Below, piece by piece: positions 1 through 8,589 of a DNA stretch of 33,200 nt. Numbering within the stretch: position 1 is the stretch's first letter; the number at the start of each line of letters is the position of its first letter. The notes beneath the pieces were generated by a model, which worked only from the letters and a program-made list of their open reading frames with translations, searched no databases and had not been told where the DNA came from. This DNA is from Spirulina sp. SIO3F2 (GTDB lineage: Bacteria; Cyanobacteriota; Cyanobacteriia; Cyanobacteriales; Spirulinaceae), in assembly GCA_010672165.1 (NCBI GenBank), contig JAAHHN010000057.1, positions 1-33,200 of the forward strand, read 5' to 3'. The position numbers and the translations under genes are program-made.

Positions 1-1
1 T

Positions 2-489
2 TCGAACGACGTCGCGCGCGAAGCGGTCCGCCGCCTGCGCGACGCGGGTGCGGTGATCCGCAGCCAGGCTCCGCTCCTGCGCCACGTGAACGACGATGCC
101 GAGGCCTGGGCGCGCATGTGGCGCGAGCAGGTGCAGATGGGCATCGTGCCGTACTACATGTTCGTCGAGCGCGACACCGGCGCCCGCGAGTACTTCGAAG
201 TCCCGCTCGTCGAGGCCTGGCAGATCCACCGCGACGCGATTCAACGCTGCTCCGGCCTGTCGCGCACCGCGCGCGGTCCGTCGATGTCCTGCGAGCCCGG
301 CAAGGTCGAGATCAGCGGCGTGACCGAGGTCGCGGGCGAGAAAGTCTTCGTCCTGCGCTTCATCCAGGGCCGCAACCCCGACTGGATCGACCGCCCGTTC
401 TTCGCGGCGTTCGACGAGAAGGCCACGTGGATGAACCACCTGCGTCCGGCCTTCGACGAGCCCGAGTTCTTCTTCGAGCCCGAGCTCTT
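2..489 (+). CDS. KamA-family radical SAM aminomutase, C-terminal fragment (foreign to the rest of the window)
   Basis: Open from the window edge with no start codon; the N-terminal radical SAM part is outside. The readable part carries the C-terminal signature of lysine 2,3-aminomutase/KamA-like proteins: RSQAPLLRHVND, MGIVPYYMFVERDTGA, YFEVPL, GPSMSCEPGKVEI, QGRNPDW and RPFFAAFD. Family members are PLP- and [4Fe-4S]/SAM-dependent amino acid 2,3-aminomutases or relatives; the exact substrate cannot be told from this piece. Composition is sharply unlike everything downstream: codons end almost always in G or C (runs of gcg, cgc, gac, gtc) and there is no HIP1 octamer. The frame continues without a stop into an ABC exporter near base 489. 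I infer DNA from another, high-GC organism joined by assembly. The exact end cannot be fixed because the joint lies in ambiguous sequence (about 484-492). Confidence 0.72.
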
Positions 490-1381
490 CCGGATTATTG
501 CAGGCTATGTCACCAGTCCGCTACTGCGCCTCTCCCAGCTCTGGCAGAACTTTCAAGAGACTGCACTTTCTCTCGAACGGCTGAGCGATATTGTAGATCA
601 TCCCCAGGAAGCCGAAGCCGATGCCCGCGGGAATTTGCCCATGCCGCTGATTCAGGGGGCGATTACCTATGACCAAGTCTCATTCCGATTTGGCAATAGT
701 GGCCCGCTGCAATTGGATAATGTTTCTCTGGAGATTCCAGCCGGGGCATTTGTGGGCATTGTGGGTTTGAGTGGGTCGGGTAAGAGCACGCTCACAAAGC
801 TGTTGCCCCGGTTGTATCATCCGCTGGGGGGCAGGATTCTGGTGGATGGTTATGACATCCATAAGGTGGAGCTGTATTCCTTGCGCCGTCAGATTGGCAT
901 TGTGCCCCAAAATACCCTGCTCTTTGAGGGCACGGTGCAGGAGAATATTGCCCTGACCAACCCTGATGCAACATTTGAGGAGATTGTGGCGGCGGCAAAG
1001 GTGGCGGCAGCTCATGACTTCATTATGGAGCTGCCTGCGGGCTATAACTCTTTGGTGGGAGAGCGTGGTGCTAACCTTTCGGGGGGACAACGGCAGCGGG
1101 TGGCGATCGCTCGCACCATTTTGCAAGATCCCCGTTTACTAATTATGGATGAGGCGACCAGTGCCCTGGACTATGATACAGAATCTCAGGTGTGTCGGAA
1201 TTTGGTGCAGGCGTTTAAGGGGCGAACAGTACTGTTTATTACCCATCGCTTAAGGACAATTCAACATGCTGACCGGATTGTGATGATGGGCAATGGGGCG
1301 ATTCTGGAGCAAGGCCCCCATGAGGAGCTAATGCAGTTGCAGGGCAGTTATTTCTGCTTGTTTCGGCAACAGGATGATTAG
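490..1381 (+). CDS. Type I secretion ABC transporter (HlyB/PrtD-like), 3' part only
   Basis: Encodes the last transmembrane/linker stretch (GYVTSPLLRLSQLWQNFQE) and the complete nucleotide-binding domain of an exporter-type ABC protein. Walker A GLSGSGKST lies at 764-790, the Q-loop is in QNTLLFEGTVQENI, the ABC signature LSGGQ at 1076-1090, Walker B LLIMDEATSALD with its Asp at 1148-1150, and the H-loop His at 1244-1246. Family members are about 700-1000 residues, often with an N-terminal C39-like peptidase domain, so more than half is missing, replaced by the GC-rich KamA sequence. The HlyD adaptor gene follows 143 bases downstream, the normal layout of a type I secretion pair, which would move an unfolded substrate from cytoplasm to exterior through a TolC-like pore. 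No substrate gene or TolC gene is visible here. The domain call is firm; the truncation is probably artificial. Confidence 0.88.
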
Positions 1382-1461
1382 GTCAGTGAGCAGTTATCAG
1401 TTTTTGGGTCATGAGTAACCAGTATCTTGAGCTATCGATGCAATTCTTTGAGCCTTAATTT

Positions 1462-1519
1462 CCGAACTCCACATTCCGAATTCAAAAAACTTTGAACCTT
1501 GAACTCTGAACCCTGAACT
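1462..1519. repeat. Heptanucleotide tandem repeat (STRR-like) ending just before the hlyD start
   Basis: Four consecutive 7-mers TTGAACC, TTGAACT, CTGAACC, CTGAACT occupy 1492-1519. Degenerate copies (ccgaact, ccacatt, ccgaatt) keep the seven-base phase from 1462 to 1482. Short tandemly repeated repetitive heptamers of this kind are known from filamentous cyanobacteria. The array ends five bases before the ATG at 1525, so it occupies the place where a ribosome binding site would sit; no Shine-Dalgarno sequence is visible. Confidence 0.65.
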
Positions 1520-1524
1520 CCAGA

Positions 1525-2997
1525 ATGACTCAAACCCTCCCTCCCCCCACATCTACCTCCGACTCAACGCCGTTTGAAGATCCGATTCTCCTCAAGCAGT
1601 CTCCTTTTTTTTCACGGTTGTTGTTGTGGGCGATGTTGGCGGTGACGACATTTACGATTGGTTGGGTATTTTTGGCAAAGATTGACCAGGTCGTGGTAGC
1701 TCAGGGGGAGTTGGAACCCCAGGGGACGGTGGAAGAGGTGCAGGCGGCGGCGAATGGCACAGTGGCTGAGGTGCTGGTGGAGAATGGCGCAACGGTCAAG
1801 CGGGGGGAGCCGTTGATTGTATTTGATACAGAGTCGGTGGCGGCGGAGTTAGTGGCGCTGAAACGGCAGTACGAGTTGCTGGCACAGGAGACAGCATTTT
1901 ATCGGGCGCAGTTGGGTCAGGGGTCTTTGAGTGGGGTGGATTTGACGGCGGTGGATGTGCCCGCCGATGTGTTGTTTTTGGTGAGAGACCGTAGCAATTT
2001 GGTGGGGGAGATTGCTTTGCTGCGCTCTCAGTTGGGGGGCTCGACCACAGGGTTGTCGGGGACGCAGCGGGTGCGGTTGCGAACGGCGCAGGCGAGTTTG
2101 GGGGCACAGTTGCAGGTGGATCAGTTGGCGGTGTCGCAGTTGCAGAGTCAGCTTGCCCAGACCCAAGCAGAGTTGGCGAATGCTCAGACTGATTTGGCGT
2201 TGGAGACGGATAAGCTCAAACGCTATGAGGAGTTGGAGGATGCGGGAGCTGTGGCAGAGCTTTCAACTATTGAGCAGCGGCAACGTACGAATGCAGCCGA
2301 GACTCAGGTGGCGGTGTTGACGAAGGAACAGCAGCGTTTGCAAGAGGCGATTGACCAAGCTCAGGCAACGGTGTCCACAACGGTGCATGGGTCTCAATAT
2401 GAGGTGCAGGCGCAAATTGCCCAGGCGCAGCAGCGGATTGAGGAGATTGATGCGCGGTTGGGGAAGTTGATTGTGGACAATGAGCGGCAGTTGGCTCAGC
2501 TCAAAAGTGAGATTGAGCAGACGGCGGCGTTGCTGGTGGATCATGAGTTGGTGGCTCCGGTGGCGGGGGTGGTGTTTGAGTTAGACGCCTATGAGGGGTT
2601 GGTGACGAATCGCTCGGAGGTTTTATTGAAAGTGGTACCTGCGGATGCGTTGGTGGCAGAGGTGTTTATTGCGGCGGATGATATTGGTTATGTGGCACCC
2701 AAAATGGATGTGGATGTGCGTTTGGAGGCGTTTTCGAGCAGTGATGGGGCCAAGATTGGGGGGACGATTCTTTGGATTGGGGATGATGCGGTGGAGCCAG
2801 ATGAGTTGAATCCTTATCATCGGTATCCGGCGAAGGTGAAGTTAATGGCGCAGGTGGTGGAGGTGAAGGGGGAGACGAAGCCGCTGAAACCGGGGATGCG
2901 GGTTAGTGCTTCGATTAAGGAGCGTAAGCGTCCGGTGATTGCGGTTTTTGCGGATTTTATTACCGACCGCTGGGATAGTCTGAAAAAGATGCGGTAG
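1525..2997 (+). CDS. HlyD-family membrane fusion protein of a type I secretion system
   Basis: A 490-residue periplasmic adaptor that would bridge the inner-membrane ABC exporter to an outer-membrane channel. A short cytoplasmic N-terminus is followed by one membrane segment (about residues 30-50). Next comes the first half of the lipoyl/barrel-sandwich domain (ANGTVAEVLVENGATVKRGEPLIVFD, split here as ANGTVAEVLVENG and TVKRGEPL), a long Gln/Ala/Glu-rich coiled-coil hairpin (about 115-335), the second lipoyl half (LVAPVAGVVFELDAYEGLV), and a beta-barrel C-terminus with PLKPGMRVSASI. Length and order fit the HlyD/PrtE group. It is encoded directly after the truncated ABC ATPase gene. Codon choice is notably G-rich at third positions (gtg, ttg, ggg, gag) compared with later genes. 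No ribosome binding site is visible; the start is the first ATG after the heptamer repeat. Confidence 0.9.
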   Translation: MTQTLPPPTSTSDSTPFEDPILLKQSPFFSRLLLWAMLAVTTFTIGWVFLAKIDQVVVAQGELEPQGTVEEVQAAANGTVAEVLVENGATVKRGEPLIVFDTESVAAELVALKRQYELLAQETAFYRAQLGQGSLSGVDLTAVDVPADVLFLVRDRSNLVGEIALLRSQLGGSTTGLSGTQRVRLRTAQASLGAQLQVDQLAVSQLQSQLAQTQAELANAQTDLALETDKLKRYEELEDAGAVAELSTIEQRQRTNAAETQVAVLTKEQQRLQEAIDQAQATVSTTVHGSQYEVQAQIAQAQQRIEEIDARLGKLIVDNERQLAQLKSEIEQTAALLVDHELVAPVAGVVFELDAYEGLVTNRSEVLLKVVPADALVAEVFIAADDIGYVAPKMDVDVRLEAFSSSDGAKIGGTILWIGDDAVEPDELNPYHRYPAKVKLMAQVVEVKGETKPLKPGMRVSASIKERKRPVIAVFADFITDRWDSLKKMR

Positions 2998-3391
2998 TTC
3001 CGATAACGCTCACTATGGGTTTTTGATACCAAGAAGTTGAACGATACTTCTTGACTTCTTTCAATCCTATTTTTGGTTAATGTCCCAATGTTGCCTAAAC
3101 TCTATGAGTTCAGCCCCAGTAAAATAGCTGTATCTATTTCCCTGTATAGCTTTGAGTATTCTCGGGCAGTCCAACTTCATTTCTCAACCATACTCCAGGT
3201 TAATTTGACCCCAAATAGAGCAGATAATCCGGATCTGCTTGAATAGCCATCGTAAGAGAGAGAGATTGGGTGGTAGGGATGCTCATGGTATATGGTTGAT
3301 AATTTTAATTAATTAATCCACTACTCGCTGAGTCACTGAGCAAGAACTGCCCCTAAACATTACGATTAATTATATTGATGACGTTTGGTGA
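2998..3391. other. 394-base intergenic region, no gene seen
   Basis: Holds the hairpin at 3030-3053 and otherwise AT-rich sequence leading to the YHS lipoprotein gene, including TTAATTAATTAA-like tracts near 3307-3316. I recognise no RNA gene, repeat family or short conserved protein in it. A promoter for the downstream gene presumably lies in the last 100 bases, but no convincing -35/-10 pair stands out. Confidence 0.5.
3030..3053 (+). terminator. Possible terminator hairpin after hlyD
   Basis: CAAGAAGT (3030-3037) and ACTTCTTG (3046-3053) form an 8-bp perfect inverted repeat with an 8-base loop, 33 bases after the hlyD stop codon, followed by pyrimidine-rich ACTTCTTTC. The stem is AT-rich, so this is a modest candidate for transcription termination. 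Confidence 0.35.
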
Positions 3392-3931
3392 ATGAGCATG
3401 AAAATTTCTGCTGCCTGCTTTGCGACAATGACGACTGGTTTACTGTTAATAACCAGTTGTACAGGAAGAGCACCGACTCCGACAGAGGAAACAACCACAG
3501 TCAGTGATGCTGACGAAACAACTGCCACGGAAGTTTCTTACAAAGTGAATTTAGATGAAGAGGGCCGGGCACTTCATGGTTATGACCCGGTCAGCTACTT
3601 CGCCACAGGCGAACCCAAAGCTGGCTCTGAAGAACATCAGTATGAATGGGATAATGCCATTTGGTACTTTGAGACCGCAGAGAATCGGGATGAGTTTGCA
3701 GCTAACCCTGAGAAGTATGCCCCTGAAAATGGCGGCTTTTGTACCTTTGGTGTGGTCTTGAGCAAGAAGTTTGATGGTGATCCCAATGTTTGGACAATTT
3801 ATAAGGATCGCCTTTATGTCTTCTTGAATGAGGAGGTTAAAGGAAAATTCTTGCAAGACCAAACTGGAAATCTAACTAAGGTCAAAGAGATCTGGCCTCA
3901 GATCGCAGACAAATCCCCAGAAGAACTCTAA
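3392..3931 (+). CDS. YHS-domain lipoprotein
   Basis: A 179-residue predicted lipoprotein. A hydrophobic signal (about residues 4-22) ends in the lipobox ITSC with Cys23 as the lipidation site. A Thr/Glu-rich linker runs to about residue 55, followed by a YHS domain containing HGYDPVSYF, WYFETAENRDEF and NPEKYAPENGGFC. YHS domains occur in metal-handling proteins and in many secreted proteins of unknown role; the conserved Cys in GGFC is compatible with metal binding, but function is unproven. The C-terminal part (FDGDPNVWTIYKDRLYVFLN) matches the usual extension of stand-alone YHS proteins. The start could be Met1 or Met3. It stands alone, with long gaps on both sides, and is followed by a strong hairpin at 4019-4045. 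Confidence 0.85.
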   Translation: MSMKISAACFATMTTGLLLITSCTGRAPTPTEETTTVSDADETTATEVSYKVNLDEEGRALHGYDPVSYFATGEPKAGSEEHQYEWDNAIWYFETAENRDEFAANPEKYAPENGGFCTFGVVLSKKFDGDPNVWTIYKDRLYVFLNEEVKGKFLQDQTGNLTKVKEIWPQIADKSPEEL

Positions 3932-4018
3932 GGAGAGCTACTTTTCGGTTCTGAATGAATATCAGATTCAAGAACTCATTGTCAGTTTTAGGGGACTCAC
4001 ATTTTTTACTAATCTTGA

Positions 4019-4045
4019 TAGTGGAGGGTTTGACCCCCTCCACTA
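4019..4045. repeat. Strong GGAGGG-TTTG-CCCTCC hairpin, possible terminator or dispersed repeat
   Basis: TAGTGGAGGG (4019-4028) pairs perfectly with CCCTCCACTA (4036-4045) around a 7-base loop, 88 bases after the YHS gene. No T-run follows on either strand, so it is not a canonical intrinsic terminator. Core and loop resemble the hairpin at 14124-14146 (GGAGGG, TTTG, CCCCCTCC), suggesting a small dispersed repeat family. Confidence 0.55.
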
Positions 4046-4277
4046 CAGTGAATTGGTGACAAGAAAAATGAATAAATATTCTATTTTCCGATCAAACAAT
4101 TAAGGCAACTATACTTGTACTCTTCATAAGGTTTAGCCTTTTTAAGTTGCTTTAAAAAGCATCTCGTGCATGATGTGTGCTTGCGCTCTGGGTACAGAAC
4201 AAAAGTTTTAAACTGTATGTAGTCTACATATCGAGTTAATATAGTAAACCTAAGATCAGCAAAGACTACAGGAAATA

Positions 4278-4307
4278 GGTTGGGTTTTGCGATAGGTCTA
4301 CCCAACC
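4278..4307. repeat. GGTTGGGT/ACCCAACC inverted repeat
   Basis: GGTTGGGT (4278-4285) and ACCCAACC (4300-4307) form an 8-bp stem with a 14-base loop. Hairpins built on GTTGGGT...ACCCAAC are common dispersed intergenic elements in cyanobacteria. It lies in an otherwise empty spacer. Confidence 0.45.
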
Positions 4308-4640
4308 CAAAAAGTCACAAAGGTTTCAAGCAGCGAGTATTTTTAAATTTTGTACTTCAGGGTTGTTATAGATCACAATGAAACATTAGAAATACTAAAG
4401 CAGCCTTTGGAGTGTTGTTGAAAGATACAAGAGTGAGAACTCATTCAGATTCAAGGTCTAAATTTTCTGGGTCTCCCTTGAGCTGAGATTATGGTTGCTG
4501 AGTTGAAGATGATTGGTTTAGAACTTATATTTTGCACTCTCCTAATCAAGGCTTTACAGAAAAGAGACGTAATCCAGTTGCAAAGTCTAAGATACTAAGG
4601 CTATTGGATTTTTTCTTGTCGTTAGATTGCTGTACCGGCG

Positions 4641-7178
4641 ATGTCCCAATATCCCTTTAAGCTGTCTCATCAATTTTCCTATGTGGCTGTTGTTGCCGTA
4701 GGGGTGATTGTGGCGATCGCAGGCTTAAACTTCTGGGAACAAGCGCAGACCAATCAACTCATTGTCCAACAAACCAAACTCTTACAACTCAAAAAACACC
4801 TTAGCCAGCTAGAACGCACGACCCTCAATGCTCGGTTGGATGAAGTGCAGATGCTCAATACCCATAACTTGAGTTGGTATGAACGATTTGAGGAAAATAT
4901 GGCTCAAGCGAATGTCTGGGCTGACAAATTGACTGCTAATACGACAGCACAGGGCACCATTGGTGAAGACCTCAATGTGCTCCGCAAAACTTTAGAACGG
5001 TACGCAACTTCAGTGGAGCGCACCTATGCTGTCAAGCAAAAGATGGGGTTGGGTATGGAAACGGGCATCCTTGACCAAATTGATGCCCTCGAAGCCCCCA
5101 TTCAAGCAGAGCTGAACGCAACCAATAAAGCCCCCCTCATGGTGCAATTCGTCTCGTTGCAAGTGTTAGAAAATGACTTTAGCACCACCCTGAATATGAA
5201 GTTGGCAACCCAACTGCGCACAGAAATCGATCAACTTCAACAGCAAATTCAAGCAGCCGCGCTCCCCCCCATTGTCAAACAGCAACTGCTGGCTAATTTG
5301 CAAGCCTATCAACAGGCGATCGCTCAATTGCTCGATCGCACCGTTGAGCTGGAACTGGTCAGCGCTGAAAATACCCTGCAATATGACCGGATTGCACCCC
5401 GGCTGAGCGATTGTCAAACCAAAGTCAATCAACTTCTGAGTCTCAATACCCAGCAGCTCTATCGTCAGCGCCAGATCTCGCAGTTTCGCACCATTGGGGT
5501 ATTTTTGGTTGCGGTGTTGATTTTGCTGCTCCTGATGGCGGTTCAACTGCGAGCAGCCCACCGCCTTGTGTCTCGTTTGCAACAGCTTGCGCTCCAAATG
5601 GGAGCAATGCGCCAAGGTCAGGTTGTCGCTCAGCAAGAACTCCCACGTGGCTCCGATGAAATCGGCCGACTCGCTACAACGTTTCTCGACATGTCCAACC
5701 ATATTCATGACCAGATGGAAGTGATTCAACAAGAACGAGAAAAGTCTGATGTTGCAAATAAAGCGAAGTCTACCTTTCTGGCTCGAATGAGCCATGAATT
5801 ACGCACACCGCTGAATGCGATTTTGGGATTTGCCCAACTTTTGGGTCGGGATGAAAATCTGCTTCCTCAACACCATGAGCAAGTGAATATTATTCGGCGC
5901 AGCGGCGAGCATTTGCTCTCGCTAATTAATGATGTTCTTGATATGGCAAAAATTGAAGCGGGGCGCATGGAGCTTGAGCCTGAACATTTTCGCTTGGCTG
6001 ATTTTATCAAAACGATCACAGAAATGTTTTCGCTCAAAGCCCAAAGTCAAGGCTTGGCTTTGCTGGGACCCAAACTCGAAGCGTTACCGGATACCATCTG
6101 TGCCGATGAAGGCAAATTGCGTCAGGTGTTGATTAATCTGTTGGGGAATGCCTTTAAATTCACGGAAGAGGGTCATGTCCGTTTGGGAATGGAGATTTCC
6201 CCCCTTGATGATGCTCAAGTCTGGTTAAAGTGTGCGGTTGAAGATACCGGGGCTGGAATTGCGCCCGAAGAGTTATCCAAATTGTTTGAGGCCTTCACCC
6301 AAACCGAAACCGGCCGTCGATCAGGACAAGGTACAGGATTGGGTTTGTCGATTAGTCGCCAGTTTGTTGAACTGATGGGTGGTGAACTCAACGTTCAAAG
6401 TCAAGTCGGGTCAGGCACTCGATTTTCATTTACGATTCCGATCGAAGTGATTGATGCCACTCCCATTCAGAATATTCCTCGCTTACCTGAGGTTAAGACC
6501 CTTGTACCGGGACAACCTGACTATCGCATCCTCGTCGTTGAAGATAAAGACTACAACCAACGTTTGATGGTACAACTCCTGGGTGATGTGGGCTTTAGTG
6601 TGCAGATTGCTAATGATGGTCTCGAAGGCATTGAGCAATGGCAAGCTTGGCGACCGCATCTCATCTGGATGGATATTCAGATGCCCCATATGGATGGGTT
6701 TGAAGCCACGGGCAAGATTCGGGCGCTGGAGCAGGAGCAGGGATTGACACCAACAGTCATTATTGCCTTAACTGCTAGCGTGATGAAGTCTGAACATACC
6801 CGTATTTTGGATGTGGGCTGCGATGATATTGTGGGCAAACCCTTTCAGGCCCATGAGCTACTAGCTAAAATCAAAGACTACCTAGACGTAGATTATCGCT
6901 ATGTGGAGTCGGAAACGGTGATGAGTCCGATCGCAGCCGAGCCAGAACTTAACCTCGCCCAACTACTCCAGCCCCAGCCCACCGAATGGCTTTGGGATGT
7001 ACACAATGCCACATTGGAAGCCGATGCAGACAAAGTCCTTGCTCTTTTAGCGGATTTGCCCCCTGAGCAGGTTGACCTTCAAACAACGATCGCGGCATTG
7101 ATTGAGAACTTTGATTTCGAGACCTTGATTGACGCAACCAGTGCCGCGATCGCTGAAACAGTGAATTCATCAGTATGA
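4641..7178 (+). CDS. Membrane-bound hybrid sensor histidine kinase with C-terminal receiver
   Basis: An 845-residue two-component protein. Membrane segments at about 12-32 and 284-305 flank a helical, Gln-rich periplasmic sensor region. A HAMP-like linker leads to the HisKA domain with intact SHELRTPLN (phosphoacceptor His385), then the HATPase domain with the N-box NLLGNAFKFT, DTGAGIAPEE and GTGLGLSISR. A receiver follows (about 627-750) starting ILVVEDKDYNQ, with phospho-accepting Asp678 in WMDIQMPHMDG and the conserved Lys in VGKPF. A 90-residue tail follows, rich in Leu/Glu/Asp, of a kind seen after receivers in cyanobacterial hybrid kinases. All catalytic residues are present. No cognate regulator or phosphotransfer gene adjoins it: the upstream neighbour is a 709-base gap and the downstream gene (mnmE) is convergent, its stop nine bases away. 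The signal sensed is unknown. Confidence 0.92.
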   Translation: MSQYPFKLSHQFSYVAVVAVGVIVAIAGLNFWEQAQTNQLIVQQTKLLQLKKHLSQLERTTLNARLDEVQMLNTHNLSWYERFEENMAQANVWADKLTANTTAQGTIGEDLNVLRKTLERYATSVERTYAVKQKMGLGMETGILDQIDALEAPIQAELNATNKAPLMVQFVSLQVLENDFSTTLNMKLATQLRTEIDQLQQQIQAAALPPIVKQQLLANLQAYQQAIAQLLDRTVELELVSAENTLQYDRIAPRLSDCQTKVNQLLSLNTQQLYRQRQISQFRTIGVFLVAVLILLLLMAVQLRAAHRLVSRLQQLALQMGAMRQGQVVAQQELPRGSDEIGRLATTFLDMSNHIHDQMEVIQQEREKSDVANKAKSTFLARMSHELRTPLNAILGFAQLLGRDENLLPQHHEQVNIIRRSGEHLLSLINDVLDMAKIEAGRMELEPEHFRLADFIKTITEMFSLKAQSQGLALLGPKLEALPDTICADEGKLRQVLINLLGNAFKFTEEGHVRLGMEISPLDDAQVWLKCAVEDTGAGIAPEELSKLFEAFTQTETGRRSGQGTGLGLSISRQFVELMGGELNVQSQVGSGTRFSFTIPIEVIDATPIQNIPRLPEVKTLVPGQPDYRILVVEDKDYNQRLMVQLLGDVGFSVQIANDGLEGIEQWQAWRPHLIWMDIQMPHMDGFEATGKIRALEQEQGLTPTVIIALTASVMKSEHTRILDVGCDDIVGKPFQAHELLAKIKDYLDVDYRYVESETVMSPIAAEPELNLAQLLQPQPTEWLWDVHNATLEADADKVLALLADLPPEQVDLQTTIAALIENFDFETLIDATSAAIAETVNSSV

Positions 7179-7187
7179 ACTCACATT

Positions 7188-8588
7188 TCACTTCCCGATA
7201 CAAAACTGGCTAAAAATCCGATCGAGCACCGATTCCGTGACCCCTTCGCCAATAATTTCATCAAGGGCATAAATTGCACTACGCAAATCAATTGTCCAAA
7301 AGTCCAGCGGCAGGGCTTGGGCGATGGTCTCTTGCACTTTTTGCAGTGCTATCTGGGCTTGGGTTAACGCAGCTGCTTGACGCTGATTAATCGCTACATC
7401 CAAATCGCCAGCTTGGAGTTGGCCCGTGTGTACAGTTTTTAAGATGATCTGTTCTAACTCTGTAATGCCTTGACCGAAAGCGGCTGCTGTCTGCACGACA
7501 CCTGCGATCGCCTCAGGTAAACTGCCCTCTCTCAGCGTGGCTAAATCTGTTTTATTGACCACCACAATCACAGTCTGCTGTTTAACCTGTTCATAAATCG
7601 CGGTTTCTGCTGCGGTCCAACCCACTTGGGCATCTAGAGTCAGTAGGACGAGATCAGCTTGCTCCGCGGCCTGACGTGATCGCGCCACACCAATCTGTTC
7701 AACGCGATCGCCTGTTTCTCGAATCCCAGCCGTATCGAGTACCTGGATGGGGATGCCCCCCACTGTCAAGCTCGATTCCACCACATCTCGGGTCGTGCCA
7801 GGAAGTTCCGTGACAATAGCGCGATCGCTGCGACTCCACGCATTCAGCAAACTGGATTTGCCCACATTGGGTTGGCCAACGATCGCCACCTTCAGCCCAC
7901 TCCGCAGTAGTTCGCCGCGATCGGCAGTGGCGAGGAGTTGAGTAATCTCAGTTTGGACTTGGGTGAGTTGACAACTGAGGTGTGCCTCATCTAGCGGCGG
8001 CAAATCCTCTTCAAAATCGATTCGGGCTTCTACCTCTGCAAGCAGGTCAATGCAGGTTTGACGCAACTGGCGAATAGGCTCGGCTAACTTGCCTTGCACC
8101 CCCGCTAATGCGGCTTGGGCTGCCTGGGGCGATCGTGCCCCCACCAGATCTGCAATACCTTCTGCTTGGGTCAGATCAATCCGACCGTTGAGAAATGCTC
8201 GCAAGGTAAATTCCCCAGGTTGGGCCAGCCGTGCACCCGCCTGGAGACAAAGCTGTAACACCTGTTGTACGGGCATCATGCCCCCATGACAATGGAATTC
8301 CACTACATCTTCGCGGGTAAACGAACGAGGCGATCGCATCAGCAGCAATAACGCTTCATCTACCACAGCTTGGGTCTGGGGATCGCGCACCGTGCCATAG
8401 AGAATGCGATGACTCTCCCACCGTTGACGACCAGGGGTATGGAATAGAGTATGGGCGATAGTGAGGGCTGTCCGCCCCGACACGCGCACAATCCCAATAC
8501 TGCCTTGGGCGGGAACAATTGCTGAGGCGATGGCAGCGATCGCTTCACCTTGTACGATCTTCTCCCCTTGCATAATTGGCGGCGGCAT
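7188..8588 (-). CDS. mnmE: tRNA modification GTPase MnmE
   Basis: A 466-residue homologue of MnmE (TrmE), which together with MnmG installs the carboxymethylaminomethyl group at the wobble uridine of certain tRNAs. The N-terminal tetrahydrofolate-binding domain is visible ([44 protein letters not shown]). A helical domain follows, with an inserted Ras-like G domain: P-loop GQPNVGKSS, switch [15 protein letters not shown] and NKTD. The protein ends with the catalytic C-terminal CIGK motif, so it is complete. Met1 gives a start one base after the stop of the upstream TrpD-like gene; Met6 (8573) is an alternative. This near-overlap suggests co-transcription and translational coupling. Confidence 0.97.
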   Translation of the reverse strand: MPPPIMQGEKIVQGEAIAAIASAIVPAQGSIGIVRVSGRTALTIAHTLFHTPGRQRWESHRILYGTVRDPQTQAVVDEALLLLMRSPRSFTREDVVEFHCHGGMMPVQQVLQLCLQAGARLAQPGEFTLRAFLNGRIDLTQAEGIADLVGARSPQAAQAALAGVQGKLAEPIRQLRQTCIDLLAEVEARIDFEEDLPPLDEAHLSCQLTQVQTEITQLLATADRGELLRSGLKVAIVGQPNVGKSSLLNAWSRSDRAIVTELPGTTRDVVESSLTVGGIPIQVLDTAGIRETGDRVEQIGVARSRQAAEQADLVLLTLDAQVGWTAAETAIYEQVKQQTVIVVVNKTDLATLREGSLPEAIAGVVQTAAAFGQGITELEQIILKTVHTGQLQAGDLDVAINQRQAAALTQAQIALQKVQETIAQALPLDFWTIDLRSAIYALDEIIGEGVTESVLDRIFSQFCIGK

Positions 8589-8589
8589 G

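Larger units (their letters stand above)
3932..4640. other. 709-base intergenic region without a convincing gene
   Basis: Contains the two inverted repeats annotated separately. A minus-strand reading frame at 4081-4305 (74 codons) ends with two CxxC pairs (CTRC, CLNC) that could suggest a zinc ribbon. It begins inside the GGTTGGGT repeat, has no ribosome binding site and matches no family I know. A 35-codon plus-strand frame at 4491-4598 (starting MVAELKMIGLELIF) is hydrophobic and unrecognised. Neither is called as a gene. Confidence 0.4.

Noticed and set aside
53..1381. A single 442-residue KamA-ABC fusion protein
   Set aside because: The two halves differ completely in composition, both are truncated at the joint, and the fusion makes no structural sense; treated as a chimera of two partial genes.
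4081..4305. Minus-strand 74-codon frame with two CxxC pairs, possible zinc ribbon
   Set aside because: It starts inside an inverted repeat, lacks a ribosome binding site and has no recognisable family; two CxxC pairs are not enough evidence.
4491..4598. Plus-strand 35-codon hydrophobic frame before the hybrid kinase
   Set aside because: Too short, no known relative, no clear ribosome binding site.
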